Positions 1-8,604 of a stretch of DNA of 63,819 nucleotides are shown here, one piece after another. The notes under the pieces are model-generated. The model saw only the letters and a list, made by a program, of their open reading frames with translations. It did no database searches and was not told where the DNA came from. Within the stretch, counting starts at the first letter, position 1. Each line of letters begins with the position of its first letter. Source of the stretch: CAYFPS01 sp964345075 (GTDB lineage: Bacteria > CAIWAD01). The DNA is taken from the NCBI GenBank assembly GCA_964345075.1, contig CAYFPS010000017.1, forward strand, positions 1-63,819, read 5' to 3'. The position numbers were made by a program, and so were the translations under genes.

Positions 1-53
1 GAAGAAGACGTCAGGAAGGCCTCCTGATTTTGCACACAAATTGGGACTTGACT
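1..53. repeat. Terminal inverted repeat, left copy
   Basis: These 53 bases are the exact reverse complement of 63765-63817; the match stops at base 54. A perfect inverted match at both ends of a contig most likely marks an assembly-graph branch at a multicopy element, or a fold-back artefact. In the right copy the sequence replaces the expected C-terminal coding region of the DUF1156 methylase, so it may be the edge of an inserted element. No transposase is visible next to either copy. Confidence 0.9.
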
Positions 54-414
54 CAGGTCCCGGGCTGTTCCTGCCTTAGCAGGAAGAGCTGCTTTTGCTG
101 TGCAAACTGCCCTGCTTCTGCAGGGGGGCGCTGAACCGAAGCATTGGGGACACCCTCGAAAAGCATTGAAGGCCAGGCCTTAGCCCTTTCACCGATTAAG
201 CTTGCAGCTATGAACTACAACATGTCGTCCCGGGGAAACATCGGGCAGGTTGTAGAGGCTGGAATGACCCGCAAATCTATCATCTCTTCACTAGCCAGTT
301 GTCGCTGACGCGTTGCCACACATCCTTGGAGCAGTGCATCAGCGGCTGGCGAGCAATTTCAATGGTTGACGATCGAAACGCAATTCAGCAGACCACTATG
401 CCACCGCACGCGAA
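54..414. other. Non-coding left end with two small hairpins
   Basis: I see no convincing gene here. Two short perfect hairpins lie in tandem: 68-85 (7-bp stem, loop CTTA) and 110-125 (6-bp stem, loop TTCT). Neither is followed by a T run. One copy of a 27-bp direct repeat sits at 156-182. Confidence 0.5.
156..182. repeat. 27-bp direct repeat, copy 1
   Basis: It is identical over 27 bases to 2337-2363, in the same orientation, and the similarity stops at both edges. The two copies bracket the hydrolase and the brnTA remnant (about 2.2 kb). It could be the scar of an inserted segment or a dispersed regulatory repeat. Confidence 0.85.
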
Positions 415-1377
415 TCAAAATCGCCCGGCGTCCACGTCGGCCAGGAAGTCGATCAGACCGCGGAAGTATACCTGCTGATCGTCATACAGCGCCATGTGGC
501 TTCCCGCGGGGCAGAGGTGGTAGCGGCCGCGCGGCAGCGTGTCGGCCATCCAGCGCAGGTGCTCCGGATCCATGGTATCGTGGCGGGCGGCCATGACCAG
601 GGTGGGCACCGTGATGCGGGGCAGGTCGGCGGTGCGGTCCCACCGGGCCAGCTTGCCCGAAGCGCCCAGCTCGGACGGCCCCTGCATGGGCACGTAGATG
701 GCGCCGTTCAGGTGCTTGAAGGTGCGATTCACCGGATCGGGCCACTGGTCCGGCGGCAGTCGCAGGACGTGATGCACGTAGTGGTGGGTGACCAGCAGCT
801 CAGTGTACTCGGGGTTCTCGAAGTCGCCAGCGGTTTCGAAGGCCTGAATGCGCGCCAGCACGTCGGAGTCCATGGCCGGCATGATCACGTCGCGGGCGTA
901 CGCGTTGTAAGCCGGCACACTGGCCATCATGTTCGAGATAATGAGCCCGCGCAGGTGCTGCTGGTACTTCAGCGCGTACTCCAATGCCAGGATGCCGCCC
1001 CACGACTGGCCGTAGAGGAAGAAGTTGTCGCCGTCTAGGCCCAGGACGCGGCGCACTTGCTCCACTTCCTCCACGAAGCGCGGCAGGTCGACCAGCACGC
1101 CCAGGTCATCGTCGGCGATGGGGTCACTGTAGTAGGAGCCGAGCTGGTCGTAGTAGTAGAACTCCACGCCGGCGTCGGGCAGGAAGCTGCTGAACGCTTC
1201 CAGGTACTCGTGGGTGGCGCCCGGCCCGCCGTGCAGCAGCAGCACCTTGACGGTGGGGTTGTCGCCTACTCGCTTGACCCAGACGCGGAACTCGCCGCGG
1301 GGTGTCTCGATGGGGATCAGGCGGATGCCGCCGGTGAAGATTCGCTCGGTGGCGGGCTGGGTGCTGTCAGCGGACAT
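415..1377 (-). CDS. Proline iminopeptidase-like alpha/beta hydrolase
   Basis: A 320-residue cytoplasmic hydrolase of the proline-specific peptidase type, which removes N-terminal proline from peptides or hydrolyses related amides. HGGPG at about residues 49-53 is the oxyanion-hole motif of this family. GQSWGG carries the nucleophile Ser125; Asp267 and His294 complete the triad. No signal peptide is visible. The ATG is preceded by GGAG on the minus strand at normal spacing. It stands alone between two copies of a 27-bp repeat. Its codons look more GC-rich than the nos genes, and it contains none of the TGTATCAC words common further right, so it may be acquired. The true substrate is not certain. 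Confidence 0.85.
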   Translation of the reverse strand: MSADSTQPATERIFTGGIRLIPIETPRGEFRVWVKRVGDNPTVKVLLLHGGPGATHEYLEAFSSFLPDAGVEFYYYDQLGSYYSDPIADDDLGVLVDLPRFVEEVEQVRRVLGLDGDNFFLYGQSWGGILALEYALKYQQHLRGLIISNMMASVPAYNAYARDVIMPAMDSDVLARIQAFETAGDFENPEYTELLVTHHYVHHVLRLPPDQWPDPVNRTFKHLNGAIYVPMQGPSELGASGKLARWDRTADLPRITVPTLVMAARHDTMDPEHLRWMADTLPRGRYHLCPAGSHMALYDDQQVYFRGLIDFLADVDAGRF

Positions 1378-1628
1378 GGCGTTCTCCGATCGGTCTGAGA
1401 GTGGGTGTAAGAAACTTCATTTTAATTTTGCTCGGATTCTCACCGATGTATCGGCCCATCGGCTAAACGAAGGGCTTATCCACCATTAATACAACATGTT
1501 CGGAGATTCATATTCGGTTAAATCATTCGCAATCGAAACGCTGCCGATCGTGCTTTGCGCCTTGCCGACCTGCTTTCTGCTTCCCCCTATTGGAACGAAA
1601 TTGAATAGATCCTCCCAGGCGCCGCGTT

Positions 1629-1841
1629 TCAAGACGCCCACTTGATCTTGGGCTTCTTTCTGGACACGGCACAATCTTTGAGAAAGAGGTTGATCAGGGT
1701 CTGGTAGGGAATTCCGGACTCCTCGGCCAGCTGCTTGAAATAGCTGATAACTTCCGGTTCAAGTCGAATGGTGATCGGGGTCTTCAAGAGCTTTGCGTGG
1801 GGATTCGGCTTGGCCTTTGAGAAATCGTAATTGTCACGCAT
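1629..1841 (-). CDS. brnA: BrnA/CopG-like antitoxin
   Basis: A short (70-residue) putative antitoxin. The segment TPITIRLEPEVISYFKQLAEE followed by GIPYQTLINLFLKD is the ribbon-helix-helix DNA-binding pattern of BrnA/CopG-like antitoxins. It should bind and silence the BrnT toxin and repress its own operon. I start it at the ATG at 1841, which has AAAGGTG just upstream; a GTG at 1850 is possible and adds three residues. The gene lies directly downstream of the decayed brnT, the normal brnT-brnA order. The C-terminal segment is short and basic (SRKKPKIKWAS). Confidence 0.7.
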   Translation of the reverse strand: MRDNYDFSKAKPNPHAKLLKTPITIRLEPEVISYFKQLAEESGIPYQTLINLFLKDCAVSRKKPKIKWAS

Positions 1842-1846
1842 AGTGG

Positions 1847-2133
1847 TCACCTTTGGTTGTAGGCTGAGGATTCACTCCTGGTGGCTTTCCTGGCTGAGAT
1901 GATTCGAACGACTTCGTTTCTTCACGGTATCAGTGACAGACCACAAGCAGTCTGAGTTTGGCACTGAATCCCAGCAATATGAATCGATCCTCGTCCTCAG
2001 AGTGATCAGGATCTGCAATCAACATTGCGCGCTCATCGGTAAACACGCTTTGCGCTTCTTCAAATGAAACGCCGTGCTTTTTTCGATTCGCCTCCGCTTT
2101 CTGCGGGTTCCAAGCAAAGGAGATGCACGCCAT
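1847..2133 (-). pseudogene. brnT: BrnT-like ribonuclease toxin, broken
   Basis: BrnT (DUF497) is a RelE-fold RNA-cleaving toxin. The N-terminal two thirds are clear: FAWNPQKAEANRKKHGVSF, then a VF.DE...D..HSEDEDRF pattern and LLVVCH. Translation then hits an in-frame TGA at 1930-1932. The family's closing segment (VVRIISARKATR) follows in a different frame, ending at a TGA that overlaps the start region of brnA. At least two lesions are therefore present, a stop and a one-base shift, and the toxin is probably inactive. I start it at the ATG at 2133; an upstream ATG at 2148 is also in frame. Sequencing error could explain one lesion but less easily two. Confidence 0.75.
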
Positions 2134-2336
2134 GTTGGAATCAAGCATATTGACAGTGTATGTACAAGGCTATTTTGGGTCCCTTCGCTTTTGTGTTAGA
2201 GCTTGGGCTTAAACTGTTTCCAGATTTGGAATGGGTCGTTCTAACAGTAATATTCAATTGGCTCGCCCAGCAGTCCTGATCACGCGCCTTCGGCAAAGAG
2301 CCGCTTGCGTGGCAATGCCGGTTCATCGGCACACTT

Positions 2337-2363
2337 TCGAAAAGCATTGAAGGCCAGGCCTTA
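2337..2363. repeat. 27-bp direct repeat, copy 2
   Basis: It is an exact copy of 156-182 in the same orientation. It ends 45 bases before the TTG start of the secreted hypothetical protein, so it could also influence that gene's leader. Confidence 0.85.
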
Positions 2364-2408
2364 AGCACCTGATCAGTTGCAGAAGGCGTTGAACCTGGGA
2401 GGAGCAAG

Positions 2409-3170
2409 TTGCTCGTACAATTAGATAGAAATCCAATCCCCCTGAAGACCCTGCTGATATGCTGCATCCTGCTTTGGCCAATGAGGGTTGCAGATGCAGG
2501 AAACTCAGCAGGCGAGGACATTGGTGAAGCGTTTGGAAAGCTGGCGCTACTGGCAACTGGAGTTGCGCTTGCCGTTGCAGGCGGCGCTGCGAGCACCGCA
2601 CTTACGCATGGTTCGAATCAATGGCTTCACCCTGCAATCGAGGAGTTGCCTCAGATCGAACCGGGCACCAGGCTCATTGTCTACCATACTGGTGGCAAGA
2701 AGACTCGTGGAAGATTCCTTGAGTACCGAAACAGGGAAGCAAGCGAGTACGCTGCTTTGCTTGATGAGTTCTATTCGGGGCTTGAGGCAGTGAAGCGGCT
2801 AAGGCTTGGCGAGAGGATCACCATTCGGCGCGAAGGGAATCAGGAAGCGCCCATCGTCGGCGCCTTCGTTGGTTATGCCAAACATCAAATCCTGATCGAA
2901 GATGAAAAGGGTCTCCTTAAGCGAGTGCCGATCCATTTTACCGATCACGTGGAAACATCTTCGGCTAGCGCGATCAATCTGGTAGACCTGCTTACATCAT
3001 CCCCACCTTGCTGCGAAGTTCTGGTAATTCTGACCAATGAGGCCCAGGTTTCCATGGAAATCGGCGAGATTGAAGGGCTTCACATTGGCAAATCATCGCC
3101 AGTTCTGGCAGCTGGCAAAGTGCTCCTGATCTCCGGCAATTGTCTTGCAGTTGGTGCACTCATGATCTGA
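2409..3170 (+). CDS. Unknown secreted or membrane-anchored protein
   Basis: I do not recognise the family. The 253-residue product starts with a signal peptide (hydrophobic LLICCILLW, likely cleavage after VADA near residue 30). A second hydrophobic Ala/Gly-rich stretch follows at about 45-65. From about residue 85 two similar beta-rich stretches resemble small barrels: GTRLIVYHTGG with GRFLEY, then GERITIRR with VGAFVGY. The end carries CC and further hydrophobic strands. The start is TTG, supported by GGGAGGAG four bases upstream. It is a single gene with no partner. The codon mix is more AT-rich than the nos genes and no TGTATCAC word occurs in it, consistent with an accessory origin. Confidence 0.55.
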   Translation: MLVQLDRNPIPLKTLLICCILLWPMRVADAGNSAGEDIGEAFGKLALLATGVALAVAGGAASTALTHGSNQWLHPAIEELPQIEPGTRLIVYHTGGKKTRGRFLEYRNREASEYAALLDEFYSGLEAVKRLRLGERITIRREGNQEAPIVGAFVGYAKHQILIEDEKGLLKRVPIHFTDHVETSSASAINLVDLLTSSPPCCEVLVILTNEAQVSMEIGEIEGLHIGKSSPVLAAGKVLLISGNCLAVGALMI

Positions 3171-3590
3171 GTAGACCGCAATCGGGAGCCCATTCCACAC
3201 AATCCGTCCAGTGCCCCCAATACAGCCCTTGTTGATCCCCAATTCTCGTTAATATTCAGTATGTGTAAGCAATAGTATCTGCAAAGGCCAAATAATTCAC
3301 AATATACGGGGATAGCGTACAAATTAATTCAAAAATACTACCACGAGGGGGGGTGAAAATGTTTGCCCATTCACAGCTCAATTTGTAGGTTTTGCTAAAT
3401 GCCACCTCTAGGGGGGAAATGATTCAGGCTTGATGATTGTCAAGAAAGGATTCCCACTTGAGGTAGCCGACTGGCCGGGGTGCCGGTTACAAGGCTGAAA
3501 GAAAACGACTTGTCGCTGAATTGAAAACAACCGCCCCCTCGTTCACTGCTTGCAAACGGGGGTGTGCAAAAGCCAAGCAGGAGGTTCGCA
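3171..3590. other. nosZ upstream region
   Basis: A 420-bp gap without a gene. It contains runs of G (for example near 3346 and 3411), an FNR-type box at 3430-3443 and the nosZ ribosome site AGGAGG at 3579-3584. The FNR box is 147 bases before the start codon, so the nosZ transcript probably has a leader of roughly 100 bases. Confidence 0.6.
3430..3443. promoter_or_regulatory. FNR/DNR-type operator upstream of nosZ
   Basis: The sequence TTGATGATTGTCAA matches the CRP-FNR family consensus TTGAT-N4-ATCAA at nine of ten positions. FNR, DNR and NNR proteins activate denitrification genes under low oxygen or NO. It lies directly upstream of the nos operon with nothing between. Which regulator binds cannot be told; no fnr/dnr gene is in the window. 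Confidence 0.7.
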
Positions 3591-5882
3591 GTGTTGAACA
3601 CACGCAATCGTTCCGCCTTTGCCTTGCTGGCCATGCTGGGACTGGGCCTTGCCCAGACCGCCAGTGCGCAGCCGGCTCTGCAGAAGGTAATGCAGGAACG
3701 GGGTCTTACTGAGAAGGACGTGCTGGCAGCCGCCAAAACTTATGTGCCGACCGGTGGGCGTGACGAGTACATCGTCGCCAGCTCCGGTGGACAGAGTGGC
3801 CAGCTGATTTTCTACGGCATCCCTTCGATGCGCATTCTGAAGTATGTGGCCGTCTTCACCCCCGAGCCCTGGCAGGGTTACGGTTTCGATGACGAGTCCA
3901 AGGCCGTGCTCGCTCAGGGCCGCATTCGCGGCAAGGACATCACCTACGGTGATACACATCATCCCGCCTATTCCGAGACGGACGGCGACTATGATGGCCA
4001 GTACCTGTTCATCAATGACAAGGCTAATCCGCGCATCGCGGTCGTTGATCTCCACGACTTCGAGACCAAGCAGATCATTCCGCACCCCCTCTTCAAGAGC
4101 GATCACGGCGGCTGCTTTGTAACACCGAACACCGAGTACATCATGGAAGCCAGCCAGTACGCGGCTCCCTATACCAATGATTTCGTTCCGCTGGACGAAT
4201 TCAACGAGCAGTACCGCGGTGGTCTGACCTACTGGAAGTTTGATCGTGAAGCCGGTCGCGTTGTCACCGATCAGTCCTTCACCTTTGAGATGCCGCCCTA
4301 CAGCCAGGATCTGAGCGATGCCGGTAAGGGCCCGTCCTACGGTTGGGGCTTCAACAACAGCTTCTGCTCGGAGCGCTATGTCGGTGGTATCGAGAGCGGT
4401 CGTCCGCCCTTTGAGGCTGGCTGCTCGGCCAAGGACACGGACTTCCTGCATGTGACCAACTGGCAGAAGGCCGCCGAGCTGGTGGCTGCCGGCAAGGTCA
4501 AGAAGGTCAACGGACATTACCTGATCACAATGGACCAGGCAGTGAAGGAAGGCATTCTCTTCCTGATCCCAGAGCCGAAGAGCCCGCATGGTTGTGATGT
4601 CACACCGGACGGCAAGCACATCATTGTTGCCGGCAAGCTGGACAGTCACGCCTGGGTTTACAGCTGGGACAAGATCAAGACGGCCATCGAGAAGAAGGAC
4701 TTCGAGGGTGAAGACGACTATGGAATTCCCATCATCGCTCTGAACACGGCCCTCGAGCGTTCCGTGAATGTGGGTCTTGGCCCGCTCCACACACAGTTTG
4801 ACAGCGAAGATGGCGTGTGTTACACCTCGATCTATGTGGATTCACAGATCACCAAGTGGAACTACAAGACCGGCAAGGTGCTGGACACGCTGCCCATTCA
4901 CTACAACGTCGGCCACCTGATGACGATGGAAGGTGATACACGATTCCCCGACGGCAAGTACCTGGTTGCCCTCAACAAGCTCTCCATCGACCGCTTCAAT
5001 CCCGTTGGCCCGCTGCATCCGCAGAACCATCAGCTGATTGATATTTCCGGCGAAAAGATGCAGCTGCTCTATGACATGCCGCTACCGCTGGGCGAGCCGC
5101 ACTATGCCGCCGCGATCAAGGCTGACAAGCTGCAGCCCGGTGTGCGCTACAAGAGTGGTTGGGACAGCCGTTCCGACCAGCTTAGTCCGCACCGTGTCCG
5201 CGCCGGCCGCGAGCGCACCGAGCGTAATGGCAATCGCGTGGATGTATACGGCACCGTGATTCGCTCACACATCACGCCGGAAATCATCACCGTGCAGGAA
5301 GGCGATGAGGTTTCGATCCATCTGACCAACCTTGAGCGCGCCGAAGACGAAGTCCACGGTTTCGCCATGTACGGCCAGAACGGGCAGCTCTCCATCGAGC
5401 CCGGCAAGACTGCTTCCGCCACTTTCAAGGCCGAGCAGCCCGGTGTCTACCCCTACTACTGCACCGAGTTCTGCAGTGCCCTTCACCTTGAGATGCAGGG
5501 TTACCTGCTTGTAACACCCAAGGGTTACAAGGCCAAGGAGACCAAGGTCGACGAAGGTCACGCGTATACGCAGGCCGATTACGAGAAGCAGGTCAAGACC
5601 AATGTCGAGACGCAGGCCGTGATCGATCAGGTGGTGGCTTACATCACCAGCCGCAATTACACGGACTTCCCGACGGTTGTCGGCCTGGTTGAAGATGCCA
5701 CGGACCAGCTCGGTTTTGCCGGTGAAGCCAAGGCCAAGGCCGAGGCCGCCGCAGCCAAGAAGGACTGGCAGAATGCCATGCTCTGGGCCAACCAGTGGTG
5801 GCAGTATCAGGTGAAGACGGCAGACCTTGGTCTGCGCGCCAAGACCTATCTGGATGAAAGTGGAGCGAAGAAGGTCAAGTAA
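3591..5882 (+). CDS. nosZ: Nitrous oxide reductase, clade II (Sec-exported)
   Basis: Periplasmic copper enzyme reducing N2O to N2. A GTG at 3591 with AGGAGG six bases upstream gives 763 residues. The signal peptide is Sec-like (cleavage after ASA near residue 26) and lacks a twin-arginine motif, which marks clade II. The beta-propeller carries CuZ histidine motifs: DTHHPAYSETDGDYDG near 122, SDHGGC, SPHGCDVTPDG, GLGPLHTQFD and HYNVGH. The CuA domain carries His589, Cys624, Cys628, His632 and Met635. About 110 residues follow the CuA domain; they are charged, Ala/Lys-rich and probably helical, and have no CxxCH heme site, unlike the Wolinella-type extension. It is the first gene of the nos operon. 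Confidence 0.97.
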   Translation: MLNTRNRSAFALLAMLGLGLAQTASAQPALQKVMQERGLTEKDVLAAAKTYVPTGGRDEYIVASSGGQSGQLIFYGIPSMRILKYVAVFTPEPWQGYGFDDESKAVLAQGRIRGKDITYGDTHHPAYSETDGDYDGQYLFINDKANPRIAVVDLHDFETKQIIPHPLFKSDHGGCFVTPNTEYIMEASQYAAPYTNDFVPLDEFNEQYRGGLTYWKFDREAGRVVTDQSFTFEMPPYSQDLSDAGKGPSYGWGFNNSFCSERYVGGIESGRPPFEAGCSAKDTDFLHVTNWQKAAELVAAGKVKKVNGHYLITMDQAVKEGILFLIPEPKSPHGCDVTPDGKHIIVAGKLDSHAWVYSWDKIKTAIEKKDFEGEDDYGIPIIALNTALERSVNVGLGPLHTQFDSEDGVCYTSIYVDSQITKWNYKTGKVLDTLPIHYNVGHLMTMEGDTRFPDGKYLVALNKLSIDRFNPVGPLHPQNHQLIDISGEKMQLLYDMPLPLGEPHYAAAIKADKLQPGVRYKSGWDSRSDQLSPHRVRAGRERTERNGNRVDVYGTVIRSHITPEIITVQEGDEVSIHLTNLERAEDEVHGFAMYGQNGQLSIEPGKTASATFKAEQPGVYPYYCTEFCSALHLEMQGYLLVTPKGYKAKETKVDEGHAYTQADYEKQVKTNVETQAVIDQVVAYITSRNYTDFPTVVGLVEDATDQLGFAGEAKAKAEAAAAKKDWQNAMLWANQWWQYQVKTADLGLRAKTYLDESGAKKVK

Positions 5883-5985
5883 GACCCTCGCGCTTCATGC
5901 TGAAATCGGGTTCGCAGGGCGCTGAGGGCGCTCCTTCAGCCCCTGCGGGCCCATTTGTATACGAGTCTACCAAGGAGTCCATGCA

Positions 5986-6699
5986 ATGAACCGACTTTCG
6001 TGCAGCCGCTGGCTGGCCCTCGTTCTGGGAGCCGTGCTGCTTGTTTCCTGCGGCAAGAAGGAGCCCGAACAGAGCAGCCAGACAGACAAGCCAGCTGCCG
6101 TAGCTGCCAAGCCGGCCAAGGTCGAGGCTGCGCCTGAAAGCGCTCCGCTGGATCCAGCACTGGTCAGCAAGGGCCAGAAGCTCTTTACCGAGAAAGGCTG
6201 TGTCGCCTGCCACGGTGCGGATGCCAAGACCTCGCTGATCCCCGAGTACCCCAAGCTTGCCGGGCAGAATCACGATTACGCCCGTCAGCAGATGATCGAC
6301 ATCAAGAATGGTGTTCGCACAAATGGCCAGACCGCGGCCATGAAGGCCATCATGGCCATGGTCAGCGATGAAGAGATTGAAGCACTGGCAACATGGCTTT
6401 CGACGCTGCCCGATCAGCCCGCTTCTGCAGCGGCTCAGGACAAGAAGTCCCCGGGCGCCAGGCTCTTCAAGACAAAAACCTGCTTCACGTGTCACGGCAA
6501 GGACGCCAAGACACCCCTGCTGCCCGAGTATCCAAATCTTGCCGGCCAGAACGCCGCCTACGCCCTGCAGCAAATGCGCGACATCCAGAGTGGTGCCAGG
6601 GCGAACGGTCAGAGTGCCGGCATGAAGGGCATCATGCATTTGGTCAATGACGAGGAACTTGTGGTGCTGGCCGACTGGCTGGCCTCGCTTGTACCCTGA
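5986..6699 (+). CDS. nosC1: Diheme c-type cytochrome, lipoprotein
   Basis: Probable electron carrier to NosZ. The N-terminus is a lipoprotein signal with lipobox LVSC and Cys22, so the protein should be anchored on the periplasmic face of a membrane. An Ala/Pro/Lys-rich linker (about 25-58) follows. Two class I cytochrome c domains come next, with heme sites CVACH (72-76) and CFTCH (166-170). The halves are similar, each continuing with a YP.LAGQ..Y..QQM pattern, which indicates internal duplication. The gene lies 103 bases after nosZ and before a second diheme cytochrome, the pair expected in clade II nos clusters. The C1/C2 assignment rests on order only. Confidence 0.9.
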   Translation: MNRLSCSRWLALVLGAVLLVSCGKKEPEQSSQTDKPAAVAAKPAKVEAAPESAPLDPALVSKGQKLFTEKGCVACHGADAKTSLIPEYPKLAGQNHDYARQQMIDIKNGVRTNGQTAAMKAIMAMVSDEEIEALATWLSTLPDQPASAAAQDKKSPGARLFKTKTCFTCHGKDAKTPLLPEYPNLAGQNAAYALQQMRDIQSGARANGQSAGMKGIMHLVNDEELVVLADWLASLVP

Positions 6700-6715
6700 A
6701 AGAAAAGGAGAACAA

Positions 6716-7429
6716 ATGAAGACCCTGCTTATGGCTGCTCTGGCTGGCGCCGCTCTGATGCCGCTCCTGAGTAGCCCCGCAATGGCCTGGCTGGAAGAAG
6801 GCGGCGAGCGCGACAGCGCACTTGAAATGACCGCCGACCTCGAAAATGGTCTGGATGTATACGAAGTCTGCAGTGGCTGCCACCTGCCCGAAGGTTGGGG
6901 CACGCCCGATGGCACCTTTCCCCAGCTGGCCGGACAGCATTCATCTGTGCTGATCAAGCAGCTGGCTGACATTCGCGAAGGTAACCGCGACAATCCCACC
7001 ATGTATCCCTTTGCCCTGCCCCGCGCCATTGGTGATGCGCAGGCACTGGCGGATGTGGTTGGCTACATCGAGAACCTTCCCATGAACCCGGAAAACGGCA
7101 AGGGCGAGTGGGCTGAAGGCACGCCCGAATTCGCTCAGGGCAAGAAGCTCTACGAGGACAACTGTGTCCGCTGCCATGGAGCACAGGGTGAGGGCATGGC
7201 CGATGAATTCTATCCGCTGATTCAGGGCCAGCATTACAACTACATGCTGCGCCAGTTTGAGTGGATCCGCGATGGCAAGCGCCGTAATGCCAATCCTGAA
7301 ATGGTCGAGCAGATCAACGGTTTCTCGGACAAGGACATGCAGATGGTGGTGAATTATGCATCACGCATTCCTGTCCCCAAGGAGAAGCTGGCGGAAAGTG
7401 TCGACTGGGTGAATCCGGACTTCGAATAG
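6716..7429 (+). CDS. nosC2: Diheme c-type cytochrome, secreted
   Basis: Second cytochrome of the nos operon, 237 residues with a classical cleavable signal peptide (cleavage after AMA near residue 24). Heme sites are CSGCH (52-56) and CVRCH (150-154), each followed by a QLAGQ or LIQGQ segment typical of the small c5/c4-like proteins. It presumably carries electrons to NosZ CuA. The start is the ATG at 6716 with AAAAGGAG directly upstream; an in-frame extension to 6647 overlaps the previous gene and has no ribosome site. It lies 16 bases after the lipoprotein cytochrome, so they are co-transcribed. Confidence 0.92.
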   Translation: MKTLLMAALAGAALMPLLSSPAMAWLEEGGERDSALEMTADLENGLDVYEVCSGCHLPEGWGTPDGTFPQLAGQHSSVLIKQLADIREGNRDNPTMYPFALPRAIGDAQALADVVGYIENLPMNPENGKGEWAEGTPEFAQGKKLYEDNCVRCHGAQGEGMADEFYPLIQGQHYNYMLRQFEWIRDGKRRNANPEMVEQINGFSDKDMQMVVNYASRIPVPKEKLAESVDWVNPDFE

Positions 7430-7449
7430 TCCGCTAAAGGAATGCTGCG

Positions 7450-8604
7450 ATGAACGCAATGCTCAAGTCGAAGTGGCCCGTGCTGGCTGCCGTGCTCCTG
7501 CTGATTCCGATCTACCTCATGCCTGTGTGGTGGGTCTCGCTGACTGCGCCCAACTACCCGAAGGAAAGCTTTCCGGACGGCGTGCGCATTCACTTCCACA
7601 TGAATGGCGTCTTCAATGGATGCTGTCTGGTGGAGAAGGCCGAGATCAATCAGGATGAAGTGCTTGACTGCGTGCACGAGATGGATACGATCAACCACTA
7701 TGTCGGCATGTATCCGATTGCTGCCGGTGGGCCGGTTGAAGTCTTCTTCTCGGGCTTCCTCGTGGCGATGGTCGCAGTCATGCTGCTGGGCTGGGCTGTT
7801 GACGATCCAAAGAAGAGAATCTGGGTGCTGAGTGGAGGCTTCGCGCTTGTGGCTGTCTGGATGACGATCGCCCTCTATGTTCCGGGTGGTCTGAATCTGC
7901 AAAACGGCCGCTACCTGGAGGGGCGCGTGGTCTCCCTCGGCCAGGATGGTGAGGATGAACCTGCCCAGACGCTGTCATCGGGCGACGAGATGATTGCCCG
8001 CTTGAAGGCTGCCCTCGCAGATGACACGGAAGAAGTGGAAGAGAAGAGTCTTGAGGGCAAGGCGAAAGCGATTGCCACTCTCGAAGACTCTTATGGATTC
8101 AGCAAGTCCAAGATTGGTGTGACAGAGGACTGGTCGGGTACGGGCATTCAGCTGCTGGGCTGGCACTACCGCAGCAGTCTGGCGCGCTGGTTTAATGATC
8201 CTGCCGTAATCGGACCGCTTGTATCACGAATGACGGCACTGGCCAACGGACTCTTTGCCGTGATGCTGATCCTGATGGTCTTGCTGGTAGCTCTTTCCAG
8301 GCGCGCTGGAAGCCTCTTTCACAGGCTGCTTGTGCTGGTTCCAATTGGTCTGCCCGTCTACTTTGTCGCCATCTATGCAGCATGGCTGCACTGGTACGGA
8401 CACAACATGAATGACATGGGCGCCTTTACGCTAAAGGCCTTCATGCCGACAGTCTTTGGACAGGGCAAGGTTGCCCAGTTCACCACCAACTCCTATCCGC
8501 ATATGGGCTTCTACCTGATGCTGGCTTTTGCCGGCCTGCTGGTCTGGGCTTATTTGCAGTCGGGCAGACAGCTGTCCGGGAAAGCGAAGGACGGTGACGC
8601 ATAA
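7450..8604 (+). CDS. nosB: NosB-like membrane protein of clade II nos clusters
   Basis: A 384-residue inner-membrane protein. One membrane helix lies at the N-terminus (about 10-30). It is followed by an outside segment with HFHMNGVFNGCC and EMDTINHYVGMYPI, which could bind copper or heme. Helices follow at about 95-115 and 125-142, then a charged soluble region (about 155-215) and three more helices to the end. Clade II nos operons carry a membrane protein called NosB of unknown function next to nosZ, nosD or the cytochromes; position and topology fit but I assign it by context. AAAGGA precedes the ATG. It is 20 bases after the second cytochrome. Confidence 0.65.
   Translation: MNAMLKSKWPVLAAVLLLIPIYLMPVWWVSLTAPNYPKESFPDGVRIHFHMNGVFNGCCLVEKAEINQDEVLDCVHEMDTINHYVGMYPIAAGGPVEVFFSGFLVAMVAVMLLGWAVDDPKKRIWVLSGGFALVAVWMTIALYVPGGLNLQNGRYLEGRVVSLGQDGEDEPAQTLSSGDEMIARLKAALADDTEEVEEKSLEGKAKAIATLEDSYGFSKSKIGVTEDWSGTGIQLLGWHYRSSLARWFNDPAVIGPLVSRMTALANGLFAVMLILMVLLVALSRRAGSLFHRLLVLVPIGLPVYFVAIYAAWLHWYGHNMNDMGAFTLKAFMPTVFGQGKVAQFTTNSYPHMGFYLMLAFAGLLVWAYLQSGRQLSGKAKDGDA

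Noticed and set aside
1486..1674. 62-codon minus frame next to brnA
   Set aside because: Overlaps brnA, shows no family resemblance and no clear ribosome site.
2194..2246. TGTTAGA...TCTAACA dyad considered as an integron attC site
   Set aside because: The half-sites are in the wrong order for attC (AAC should precede GTT) and no integrase or cassette array is seen.
3543..4790. Long minus-strand frame of 415 codons opposite nosZ
   Set aside because: It is a mirror frame of strongly conserved nosZ codons; no ribosome site and no recognisable protein motif.
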